NCBI GenBank assembly: GCA_046261875.1
Contig: JBHENW010000121.1
Coordinates: forward strand, 1-8,196
DNA: 8,196 nt
Source: JBHENW01 sp046261875
GTDB lineage: Bacteria; Acidobacteriota; Thermoanaerobaculia; UBA5066; Gp7-AA6
Direction of reading: 5' to 3'
Positions 1 to 5,988 of the stretch are shown here, in pieces (position 1 is the first letter of the stretch; every line of letters starts with the position of its first letter). The position numbers and the translations under genes are program-made. Below the pieces are notes generated by a model. The model ran no database searches. It was given only the letters and a program-made list of their open reading frames with translations, and was not told the DNA's origin.

Positions 1-67
1 CCCTCGAAGCCCTCTCGGGCTTACCGGTTTTCGAGACCGGCCTGATCAACCACTCCAGCACCTCTCC
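1..67 (-). tRNA. tRNA-Ser (anticodon CGA), 5' part, cut by the left window edge
   Basis: Read on the minus strand from 67, the sequence starts GGAGAGG (acceptor 5' strand), followed by a D arm with the usual GGTTGA loop. Next comes a five-pair anticodon stem CCGGT/ACCGG enclosing the loop CTCGAAA, which places anticodon CGA at plus positions 33-31. A long variable arm follows (GCCC-GAGA-GGGC), the hallmark of class II tRNAs, so Ser rather than a class I tRNA fits both the anticodon and the shape. The T arm, the acceptor 3' strand and any CCA lie outside the window. CGA reads the serine codon UCG only. It lies 53 nt downstream of tadA on the same strand, and I saw no convincing promoter in that gap, so it may be processed from a tadA transcript. 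Confidence 0.93.
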
Positions 68-120
68 AAAGACACTCCTGCCCCTCTCCCATGGGCTGAG
101 AAGCGCCGAATCCTAACATT

Positions 121-612
121 TCAGACCCTCTCGCCCGCCGCCGCGACCTGGCCGCGCTCCCGGCGGGCCTGGAAGAAAAGGCGCATCAGCTCGGCCGCCT
201 CGTCGCCGAGCACGCCCGGTTCCACTTCGCATCGATGGTTGAGGCGGGGATCCTGGGGGATGTTCCCGAGTGTGCCGCAATAGCCTGCTTTGGGGTCCGC
301 GCAGCCGAAGACGATGCGCGCCACCCTCGCGTTGACGGCGGCGCCCGCGCACATGGGGCAGGGCTCCACGGTCGCATAAAGCGTCGCACCTTCGAGCCGC
401 CAGTTCCCGACCGCGGCGGCGGCTTCCCGGATCGCCTCGATCTCGGCGTGATGGGTGGGATCGGCGAGGTTCTCCCGGCGGTTGCGGCCTCTCCCGATCA
501 TCCGGCCCTCCCGAACGACCACGGCGCCGACGGGAACCTCCTTTTCGGAGAACGCGATCCGCGCGAAGGCGAGCGCCTCGCGCATAAAGCGCTCGTCGTC
601 GGCGTTCTGCAT
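121..612 (-). CDS. tadA: tRNA-specific adenosine deaminase TadA
   Basis: TadA converts adenosine-34 of the tRNA-Arg(ACG) anticodon to inosine in the cytoplasm, so that one tRNA can read CGU, CGC and CGA. The 163-residue protein is close to the usual TadA length (about 150-170). It has the cytidine/deoxycytidylate deaminase signature: H55-A-E57 gives one zinc ligand and the catalytic proton shuttle, and P84-C85-P86-M87-C88 gives the two zinc cysteines. The preceding segment E-V-P-V-G-A-V-V-V (about 25-33) and the D-P-T-H-H-A-E block are typical of TadA rather than of free cytidine deaminases. Start: the ATG at 612 puts the conserved E-R-F-M-R-E-A-L helix near the N-terminus. No Shine-Dalgarno sequence precedes it, but a TAGCCT hexamer ends six bases upstream, so the message may be leaderless. 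The tRNA-Arg(ACG) gene that it acts on lies divergently next door. A guanine deaminase is a less likely alternative. Confidence 0.95.
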   Translation of the reverse strand: MQNADDERFMREALAFARIAFSEKEVPVGAVVVREGRMIGRGRNRRENLADPTHHAEIEAIREAAAAVGNWRLEGATLYATVEPCPMCAGAAVNARVARIVFGCADPKAGYCGTLGNIPQDPRLNHRCEVEPGVLGDEAAELMRLFFQARRERGQVAAAGERV

Positions 613-618
613 CCGCGA

Positions 619-624
619 AGGCTA
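619..624 (-). promoter_or_regulatory. Candidate -10 element of a leaderless tadA transcript
   Basis: On the minus strand TAGCCT (624-619) ends six bases before the tadA ATG at 612. A start seven bases downstream of the hexamer would fall on the A of the ATG. This is the layout of leaderless bacterial genes (TANNNT just upstream of the start codon) and agrees with the lack of a ribosome binding site. No good -35 lies 17 nt upstream. This is inference from position. Confidence 0.3.
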
Positions 625-646
625 ACGCAGGACGGCTCCCGCAGCC

Positions 647-675
647 TTGAAAAGGCAGGCCTGTTTCGTTAGCCT
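647..675 (+). promoter_or_regulatory. Candidate promoter for tRNA-Arg(ACG)
   Basis: TTGAAA at 647-652 matches five of six bases of the sigma-70 -35 consensus. After a 17-nt spacer comes TAGCCT at 670-675, which matches three of six at the -10 position, including the key T1, A2 and T6. Transcription would start near 682, five bases before the tRNA 5' end at 687, leaving a short leader for RNase P. The spacing and location are good and the -10 is weak. Confidence 0.45.
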
Positions 676-686
676 CTGCGGTTCCT

Positions 687-763
687 GCGCCCATAGCTCA
701 ACTGGATAGAGCGTCTGACTACGGATCAGGAGGTTGGGGGTTCAAATCCTCCTGGGCGCACCA
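687..763 (+). tRNA. tRNA-Arg (anticodon ACG), complete, CCA encoded
   Basis: The cloverleaf folds fully. The acceptor stem GCGCCCA (687-693) pairs without mismatch with TGGGCGC (753-759). Position 8-9 is TA, and the D arm GCTC...GAGC spans 696-712. The anticodon stem TCTGA/TCAGG (714-718/726-730) has one T-G wobble at its top. Its loop CTACGGA has anticodon ACG at 721-723. The T stem GGGGG/CCTCC (one G-T pair) closes the loop TTCAAAT. Discriminator A760 is followed by a genomic CCA (761-763). In most bacteria this is the tRNA whose A34 becomes inosine through TadA, whose gene lies divergently 74 bp away. It needs that change to decode CGC and CGA. Confidence 0.97.
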
Positions 764-807
764 GTGAATTCATGCGGCAGCGGGGCGGCTACCGGCTCCT
801 CTTTTCC

Positions 808-825
808 CCGCCGGGCTCCCGGCGG
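808..825 (+). other. GC-rich hairpin downstream of tRNA-Arg
   Basis: Seven perfect G-C pairs (808-814 with 819-825) enclose the four-base loop GCTC. The structure lies 45 nt after the tRNA CCA end. The following bases CGGCTGCAG contain no T-tract; the only T-run (802-805) is upstream. It could stop tRNA read-through with Rho's help, or fold in the operon leader if transcription starts earlier. Confidence 0.45.
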
Positions 826-891
826 CGGCTGCAGCCCTGAACTTTCCAGCCGCGAGGACGTAACAGTCGGCACGCAAGGCATTTTGCGGCC

Positions 892-898
892 GGAGGAG
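892..898 (+). promoter_or_regulatory. Shine-Dalgarno site of the adaptor gene
   Basis: GGAGGAG at 892-898, eight bases before the ATG at 907, is the strongest ribosome binding site in the window. It supports the chosen start and the idea that the operon's translation begins here. Confidence 0.8.
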
Positions 899-906
899 AG
901 AGGCCG

Positions 907-2175
907 ATGTCCAAGAAGAAGAAGATCATCCTGGCGGCGGCCGGCGCGGTGGTCCTCGCCCTGGTGCTCATGGGGTCGCTCCGGGGGAAAGACAAGAACG
1001 TTCCGCGCGTGACGACGGCGAAGGTCGAGAAGATTGACCTGGTCTCCAAGGTCACGGCGAACGGAAAGATCCAGGCGCGCCGCAAAGTGGACCTCTCCGC
1101 GCTCGTGATGGGACAGATCGTCAACCTGGCCGTGAAGGAGGGGGACAAGGTCGACAAGGGCGCCCTGCTCCTCCAGATCGACCGCGCGCAGCTCGCCGCT
1201 CAGGCGCAGGGCCGGGAAGCCGGTTTGGCCGCGATGCGGTCGGACCTGTTGGCGGCGCGGTCCACGGCGGAGCAGGCGAGGCGCGACTTCCAGCGCGCCC
1301 GCCAGAACTACGAAGCGAAGATCCTCTCCGAAGCGGAATTTCAGCGGGCGAGATCGATTCTCGATACGTCGGAAGCCAACCTGTCGGCGGCCGATCAGCG
1401 GATGCGCGAGATGGGGGCGAACCTGGCCGCCAGCCGGGACTCCCTCTCGAAGACGACCGTCACCGCCCCGATCGCTGGCGTCGTGACCTTCCTGCCGGTC
1501 AAGGAGGGAGAGGTCACCGTCATCGGAACGATGAACAACCCCGGCACCCAGCTTCTGACGATCTCCGACATGTCGGAAGTGGAAGCCGTCATGATGGTCG
1601 ATGAGACCTCCGTCCCCGAGGTCGAGGTCGGCCAGAAGGCCAACCTCCAGGTCGACGCGTATCCGAACCGCGACTTCGAGGGGGTCGTCACGGAGGTCGG
1701 CAACTCGCCCATCGCACGCAACGACCCGGATCTCCTCTCGTTGACGCAGAACTCGGAGGCGATCAACTTCAAGGTGAAGATCCGCGTCGTCAATCCCCCG
1801 GAGACGATCCGGCCGGGCTTCTCGGTCACGGCGGACATCATCACGGGGCGCAAAGAGGGCGCCGCGGCGATTCCCATCCAGGCGCTCGTCGTCCGGGACG
1901 TCCCCAAGAAGAAGGACGCGAAGCCCGCCCCCGGCGCATCGGGCCGCCCCGAGACGGAAGAGGGGGTCTACGTCATCAAGGACGAGAAGCTCGAGTTCGT
2001 GAAGGTCAAGACCGGGATCGCGGGCGAGCTCATGATCGAGGTCGAGCAGGGTCCGGCGGTCGGCGCCGACATCGTGACGGGCCCGTTCAAGGTCCTCCGG
2101 CAGGTCAAAGAGGGGGACCGGGTGATGATCGAGAAGGAAGACGACAAGAGGAAGGAGGCCGCGAAGGCCGCATGA
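907..2175 (+). CDS. Periplasmic adaptor (membrane-fusion protein) of a MacAB-type exporter
   Basis: This 422-residue protein is an adaptor of the HlyD/MacA family. Such proteins are anchored in the inner membrane and link an ABC or RND pump to an outer-membrane channel. Residues 1-6 are basic (S-K-K-K-K) and 7-23 form one hydrophobic anchor, with no lipobox. Then come the first half of a lipoyl/barrel-sandwich domain (about 48-95, including K-V-D-L-S-A-L-V-M-G-Q-I and V-K-E-G-D-K-V-D-K-G), an Ala/Arg/Glu-rich coiled-coil hairpin (about 95-180), and the second lipoyl half (T-V-T-A-P-I-A-G-V-V, about 184-193). A beta-barrel follows (about 223-310, ending in R-P-G-F-S-V), then a membrane-proximal domain. 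A Lys/Pro-rich linker (about 333-352) interrupts the last domain. The stop overlaps the next start (ATGA), implying translational coupling to the MacB-type permease, so MacA-like is more likely than an RND adaptor. No outer-membrane channel is encoded nearby. Confidence 0.9.
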   Translation: MSKKKKIILAAAGAVVLALVLMGSLRGKDKNVPRVTTAKVEKIDLVSKVTANGKIQARRKVDLSALVMGQIVNLAVKEGDKVDKGALLLQIDRAQLAAQAQGREAGLAAMRSDLLAARSTAEQARRDFQRARQNYEAKILSEAEFQRARSILDTSEANLSAADQRMREMGANLAASRDSLSKTTVTAPIAGVVTFLPVKEGEVTVIGTMNNPGTQLLTISDMSEVEAVMMVDETSVPEVEVGQKANLQVDAYPNRDFEGVVTEVGNSPIARNDPDLLSLTQNSEAINFKVKIRVVNPPETIRPGFSVTADIITGRKEGAAAIPIQALVVRDVPKKKDAKPAPGASGRPETEEGVYVIKDEKLEFVKVKTGIAGELMIEVEQGPAVGADIVTGPFKVLRQVKEGDRVMIEKEDDKRKEAAKAA

Positions 2176-3386
2176 AGGCCGGAGAGCTCCTCCGCGTCTC
2201 TTCTTCCGCGCTCACGCGCCACAAGCTCCGTGCGTTCCTGACGCTGCTCGGCGTCATCATCGGCGTCGCGACCGTCGTCGGCGTCGTCTCCGTCATCTCG
2301 GGCCTCAATCGCTACGTCAACGACAAGGTCATCGGCCTGAATCCGGACATCGTGATCTTCACGAAGTACGGAATCATCACGAGCCGCGAGGAGTGGCTGA
2401 TCGCCCGCAAGCGGCGAGACCTCACGTTGACGGATATGGAAATCGTCCGGCGCGAGTGCCGGCTCTGCGAACAGGTCGGGGGCCGCGGCGACCGGCGGCG
2501 CATGACGAAGTACGGCGACCGCAAGCTCGCCGACGTCGAGATCCAGGGGCACACGGCGAACATGGGCGATGCGATGAGCTTCGACATCGCCAACGGCCGC
2601 TACTTCACTCCGTCCGAGTACGACCACGCGGCGCCCTTGGCGGTCATCGGATGGGACGTGCAGGATCAGCTCTTTCCGAACCTCGATCCGGTCGGCCGCA
2701 TCATGAAGATCGAGGGGTATCCGGTCAAAGTTATCGGCACCCTGGCCCGGCAGGGCAACGTCATGGGGCAGAGCCAGGACGCCGTCGCTTACGTCCCGTT
2801 GACCTTCTTCAAGAAGCACATCGCCCCCTCGGAGGACATCGGGATCTTCATCAAGCCCCGCGGGGGCGTCGCGATGGTCGCCCAGGCCACGGACGAGGTC
2901 CGCTCCATCCTACGCTCGCTGCGCAAGACGAAGTTCGACAAGGACGATCCCTTCGGGCTCGTGACGGCGGAGATGCTCCAGGACCTCTGGCGCAACATCT
3001 CGGCCGGCGCGTTCCTCCTCATGGTGCTCATCTCGGGAATCTCCCTCGTGGTTGGCGCCATCGTCATCGCGAACATCATGTTCGTCTCCGTGGTCGAACG
3101 GACCAAGGAGATCGGCGTGCGGCGCGCGCTCGGCGCGCGACGCAAGGACATCAAGCGCCAGTTCCTGCTCGAGGCGGCCCTGCTCTCCGCCATCGGCGGC
3201 GCGATCGGGGTTGGCCTCGGTGCCCTCATCGCGCTCGCGGTGAACCAGGTCTTCCCGGCGCAGGTCAAGCTCTCCTTCATCCTGATCGGGATCGGGGTCG
3301 CCACGGTCACCGGGCTTCTGGCGGGCTGGATCCCCTCGTCCCAGGCGAGCAAGCTGCCCCCGGTCGAGGCGCTGCGCTATGAATAG
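2172..3386 (+). CDS. MacB/FtsX-type ABC transporter permease, first copy
   Basis: This 404-residue inner-membrane protein has the MacB permease layout. Transmembrane helix 1 (about 21-44) is followed by a large periplasmic MacB_PCD domain (about 45-275). Three C-terminal helices (about 278-305, 333-358 and 367-388) carry the FtsX-family coupling segment E-R-T-K-E-I-G-V-R-R-A-L-G-A (309-322). It ends in the family-typical P-P-V-E-A-L-R-Y-E. Full MacB (about 650 aa) has an N-terminal ATPase domain; here there is none, and no Walker motif is visible. The periplasmic domain has a C-x-x-C pair (C96, C99) absent from the two following paralogues. It is the most divergent of the three permeases: it lacks the G-F-G-E-N-V-R-F-A-L-L opening shared by the other two. 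The ATG at 2172 lies inside the end of the adaptor gene. Members of this class move peptides, lipoproteins or drugs across the envelope; the substrate here is unknown. Confidence 0.9.
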   Translation: MKAGELLRVSSSALTRHKLRAFLTLLGVIIGVATVVGVVSVISGLNRYVNDKVIGLNPDIVIFTKYGIITSREEWLIARKRRDLTLTDMEIVRRECRLCEQVGGRGDRRRMTKYGDRKLADVEIQGHTANMGDAMSFDIANGRYFTPSEYDHAAPLAVIGWDVQDQLFPNLDPVGRIMKIEGYPVKVIGTLARQGNVMGQSQDAVAYVPLTFFKKHIAPSEDIGIFIKPRGGVAMVAQATDEVRSILRSLRKTKFDKDDPFGLVTAEMLQDLWRNISAGAFLLMVLISGISLVVGAIVIANIMFVSVVERTKEIGVRRALGARRKDIKRQFLLEAALLSAIGGAIGVGLGALIALAVNQVFPAQVKLSFILIGIGVATVTGLLAGWIPSSQASKLPPVEALRYE

Positions 3387-3390
3387 CGCC

Positions 3391-3409
3391 CGGGCCCGGT
3401 AGGGGCCCG
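3391..3409 (+). promoter_or_regulatory. Hairpin covering the start of the second permease
   Basis: CGGGCCC (3391-3397) pairs perfectly with GGGCCCG (3403-3409) around the loop GGTAG. After one mismatch, 3388-3389 can also pair with 3411-3412, so the whole GTG start (3409-3411) and the only weak SD-like run (AGGGG, 3401-3405) fall inside the structure. It could hold back translation unless ribosomes finishing the upstream gene (stop at 3384-3386) open it. The pairing is visible; the role is inferred. Confidence 0.5.
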
Positions 3410-4683
3410 TGCCTTCCTTTTTCCGCCACCTGAGGCGCGGCTTCGGCGAGAACGTCCGCTTCGCGCTCCTCGCAGTGCGCGCCCACAAGCTGCGGGCCGC
3501 CCTGAGGGTGCTCGGCATCGTCGTTGGCGTCGCGACGGTGATCGCGATGGTTTCCATCGTGAACGGCTTCAACAACAACATGATCCGGAGCTTCCAGAGC
3601 TTCGGCGCGACGCTCGTCCAGTTCCAGAAGTACGAGCCGCGTTTCGGGCACGGGCCGCGGCCATCGGACGAACGGCGGCGCAAGGACCTGACGTACGAGG
3701 ACGCGCTGGCCCTGAAAGCCTCCATTCCCGAGATGCGCGCCGTGTCGCCGGAGCGCTACCTCTGGGACACGGACGTCTCGGTCAAGTACCGCGACAACGA
3801 GACGACGACCCCGACGATCGCCGGCGTCGTCGCGGACTATCCGGTCGCCAACGCGCACTGGATCGGTTACGGGCGCTTCATCTCCGAGAGCGACCACGAC
3901 CATGCCTCCGAGGTCGCGGTCATCGGCGAGGACGTCCGCAAGGTGCTCTTTCCCAACGAGGATCCGCTCGGCAAGACGATCGAGCTGAACGCCCACAAGT
4001 ACTCGGTCATCGGGGTCCTCGAGGAGAAGGGCAACTTCATGGGCGGGTCGAGCAACAATTTCGTCCTGATCCCCTTTTCGACGTTCGACCGGCAGTTCCC
4101 GCACATCAAGAACAGCGGCGGCGACACCATTCACATCGCGACCGTCCCCTACACGCCGGACCAGGTCGCGGCGATCACTGAGAAGGGGCGCGCGGTCCTC
4201 CGGGCACGCCGCGGAGTTCCCTTCAACAAGCCGGACGACTTCGCGATCTTCACGCCGGACAAGCTGATCGAGAGCTTCCAGGGCATCACGCGCGGCATCA
4301 CCCTTTCCATGATCTTCATCGCGTCGATCTCGCTGCTCATCGGCGGGGTGGGGGTGATGAACATCATGCTCGTCTCGGTCACCGAGCGGACCCGGGAGAT
4401 CGGGGTGCGCAAGGCGGTCGGCGCCTATCGCCGCGACATCGTGATGCAGTTCCTCACGGAGGCGACGACGCTGTCGATGCTGGGTGGGGCGATCGGCGTC
4501 CTGCTCGGGATGGGCATTCCGGCGGCCATCAAGAAGGCCTTCCAGGCCCTTCCGGCCGAGACCCCCTTCTGGGCGGTCCTCGTGGGGCTCTCCGTCTCGC
4601 TGTCCGTCGGGATCTTCTTCGGTCTCTACCCGGCCGTTAAGGCCTCCCGGCTCGATCCGATCGAAGCCCTCCGGTACGAGTAG
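3409..4683 (+). CDS. MacB/FtsX-type ABC transporter permease, second copy
   Basis: This 424-residue permease has an amphipathic N-terminus (G-F-G-E-N-V-R-F-A-L-L, 11-21) and helix 1 (about 33-52). A periplasmic MacB_PCD domain (about 53-290) follows. The C-terminal helices lie at about 296-319, 355-372 and 387-409. The coupling segment T-E-R-T-R-E-I-G-V-R-K-A-V-G-A follows the first of these. The signatures G-G-V-G-V-M-N-I-M-L-V-S-V and A-V-K-A-S-R-L-D-P-I-E-A-L-R-Y-E are classic for MacB C-termini. It has no ATPase domain. Start: GTG at 3409, because the conserved N-terminus begins there and the next in-frame ATG would cut off helix 1. It lies 22 nt after the first permease, behind a hairpin. 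It is close to the next gene (about two-thirds identical by eye), most strongly at both ends and least in the middle of the periplasmic domain, as expected after a tandem duplication with divergence of the exposed part. Confidence 0.9.
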   Translation: MPSFFRHLRRGFGENVRFALLAVRAHKLRAALRVLGIVVGVATVIAMVSIVNGFNNNMIRSFQSFGATLVQFQKYEPRFGHGPRPSDERRRKDLTYEDALALKASIPEMRAVSPERYLWDTDVSVKYRDNETTTPTIAGVVADYPVANAHWIGYGRFISESDHDHASEVAVIGEDVRKVLFPNEDPLGKTIELNAHKYSVIGVLEEKGNFMGGSSNNFVLIPFSTFDRQFPHIKNSGGDTIHIATVPYTPDQVAAITEKGRAVLRARRGVPFNKPDDFAIFTPDKLIESFQGITRGITLSMIFIASISLLIGGVGVMNIMLVSVTERTREIGVRKAVGAYRRDIVMQFLTEATTLSMLGGAIGVLLGMGIPAAIKKAFQALPAETPFWAVLVGLSVSLSVGIFFGLYPAVKASRLDPIEALRYE

Positions 4684-4699
4684 GCTCTCCCAAGAGAGC
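4684..4699 (+). promoter_or_regulatory. Hairpin between the second and third permeases
   Basis: GCTCTC (4684-4689) pairs perfectly with GAGAGC (4694-4699) around the loop CCAA. It starts directly after the TAG stop at 4681-4683 and ends five bases before the GTG at 4705. The only SD-like purines (AAGAGAG, 4692-4698) lie in its 3' arm. No T-run follows, so it is not a standard terminator. It mirrors the hairpin in front of the second copy, although the sequence is different. Confidence 0.5.
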
Positions 4700-4704
4700 A
4701 CCAC

Positions 4705-5988
4705 GTGACGTCTGTCTTCCGGGGACTCCAGCGGGGCTTCGGCGAGAACGTGCGCTTCGCGCTGCTCGCCGTGCGCGCCCACAAGCTGCGCGCGACCTTG
4801 ACTGTGCTGGGAATCGTCGTCGGCGTCGCGACGGTCATCGCCATGGTCTCGATCGTCACCGGCTTCAACAACAACATGGTGCGTAACTTCCAGAGCTTCG
4901 GCGCGACCCTCGTCCTGTTCCAGAAGTACGACCCTCGATTCGGGCCGGGCGGCCCCCGTCCGGAGGGGGAGAGGCGGCGCAAGGACCTGACCCTCGAGGA
5001 CGCCGAGGCGCTGCGCGCGATCCCCGAGATGCGTGCCGTCTCTCCGCAGCGCTACCTCTGGGACAACAGCGACTACCACCTCAAGCACCGGGACGCGGAA
5101 GCGCAGTCTCCCCGGGTGTTCGGCGTGATGGAGGACTACGCGACGGCGACGAACCGCATCGTCTCGGAAGGGCGATTCATCAATGCGATGGACGTGCAGC
5201 ACGTCTCCGACGTCATGATCCTCGGCGAGGACATCCGCGAGAAGCTCTTCCCCCGCGAAGACCCGCTCGACAAGAAAGTGACCCTCGGCCGCGACAGCTA
5301 CCGGATTATCGGGATCTTCGAGAAGCGGGGCAAGATGTTCGGGGAGTCGCAGGACAACTTCGTCGTCATCCCGATCTCGACCTTCGACCGGCGATTCCCG
5401 TGGATCAAGACCGGAGGAAGCGAAGGGGATGCCTTGCGGATCGCGACGGTTCCCCACCGGGCGGACCAGGTCCCGGTGCTCATCGAGAAAGCGCGGGCCG
5501 TGCTCCGGGCCCGCCGGCACGTCCCATTCGACAAGCCGGACGACTTCGGCATCGTGACGCCGGACAAGATGATCGAGAGCTTCCAGGGGATCACGCGCGG
5601 CATCACCCTCGCGATGGTGTTCATCGCCTTCGTATCGCTCCTCATCGGCGGCGTGGGCGTCATGAACATCATGCTCGTCTCGGTGACGGAGCGAACCCGG
5701 GAGATCGGCGTGCGGAAAGCCGTCGGCGCCTTCCGCCGCGACATCGTGATGCAGTTCCTGACGGAAGCCACGACTCTCTCTCTCCTCGGGGGCGCGATCG
5801 GCATCATCGTCGGCATCGCGATCCCTGCCGGCGTCAAGAAGGCCTTCGACGCCCTGCCGGCGGAGACTCCCATGTGGGCGATCGTCGTCGGCTTTCTCGT
5901 CTCGGCCTCGGTGGGGATCTTTTTCGGTCTCTATCCCGCGGTCAAAGCCTCGCGCCTCGACCCCATCGAAGCGCTGCGATACGAATAA
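4705..5988 (+). CDS. MacB/FtsX-type ABC transporter permease, third copy
   Basis: This 427-residue paralogue of the preceding gene has the same layout: amphipathic start, helix 1 (about 33-52), periplasmic domain to about 298, three C-terminal helices, and a coupling segment identical in its core (T-E-R-T-R-E-I-G-V-R-K-A-V-G-A). The final 16 residues are identical to the second copy. The periplasmic region around 115-235 differs much more, for example in the segment after R-Y-L-W-D, and carries small insertions or deletions. No nucleotide-binding domain is present. Start: GTG at 4705, which aligns residue for residue with the start of the second copy. It lies 21 nt downstream of that gene, so the two are probably co-translated and could form a heterodimer, since MacB-type exporters act as permease dimers. 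The TAA stop (5986-5988) directly touches remains of an unrelated kinase gene. Confidence 0.9.
   Translation: MTSVFRGLQRGFGENVRFALLAVRAHKLRATLTVLGIVVGVATVIAMVSIVTGFNNNMVRNFQSFGATLVLFQKYDPRFGPGGPRPEGERRRKDLTLEDAEALRAIPEMRAVSPQRYLWDNSDYHLKHRDAEAQSPRVFGVMEDYATATNRIVSEGRFINAMDVQHVSDVMILGEDIREKLFPREDPLDKKVTLGRDSYRIIGIFEKRGKMFGESQDNFVVIPISTFDRRFPWIKTGGSEGDALRIATVPHRADQVPVLIEKARAVLRARRHVPFDKPDDFGIVTPDKMIESFQGITRGITLAMVFIAFVSLLIGGVGVMNIMLVSVTERTREIGVRKAVGAFRRDIVMQFLTEATTLSLLGGAIGIIVGIAIPAGVKKAFDALPAETPMWAIVVGFLVSASVGIFFGLYPAVKASRLDPIEALRYE

Larger units (their letters stand above)
619..675. repeat. Perfect 9-bp inverted repeat between tadA and tRNA-Arg
   Basis: AGGCTAACG at 619-627 is the exact reverse complement of CGTTAGCCT at 667-675. 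Each arm, read towards its own gene, contains TAGCCT, a weak TANNNT-type -10 hexamer: at 624-619 for tadA and at 670-675 for tRNA-Arg. The repeat could be a pair of mirrored promoters, a regulator site, or both. The sequence match is certain; the role is inference. Confidence 0.5.
764..906 (+). other. Non-coding leader between tRNA-Arg and the export operon
   Basis: These 143 bases hold no credible gene. A strong hairpin, CCGCCGG/CCGGCGG with a GCTC loop, lies at 808-825. A perfect 10-bp palindrome, GGCTGCAGCC, follows at 827-836. No T-run follows either, so neither is a standard intrinsic terminator for the tRNA, although they may slow or insulate transcription. The operon promoter should lie here. 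The best candidate I see is TGAACTT (838-844), 16 nt, then TAACA (861-865), which only loosely resembles an ECF-sigma promoter. Confidence 0.4.

Noticed and set aside
235..672. Plus-strand frame of 145 codons opposite tadA
   Set aside because: It is the antisense of a clearly conserved TadA gene and has no recognisable protein features.
808..836. Intrinsic terminator after tRNA-Arg
   Set aside because: The hairpin and the following palindrome are strong, but no T-tract follows on the plus strand, and in the minus direction the adjacent run is A-rich. It is reported only as a hairpin.
838..865. ECF-sigma promoter for the export operon (TGAACTT, 16 nt, TAACA)
   Set aside because: Only the -35-like half is reasonable. 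The -10-like half fits poorly, so it is mentioned within the leader entry and not called as a promoter.
1968..2819. Minus-strand frame of 283 codons over the adaptor/permease junction
   Set aside because: It lies opposite two well-supported genes, and its Asp/Arg/His-rich composition is typical of a GC-rich shadow frame.
2393..3382. Plus-strand frame of 329 codons inside the first permease
   Set aside because: It is an Arg/Gly/His-rich shadow in another frame of a gene with clear transmembrane and coupling motifs.
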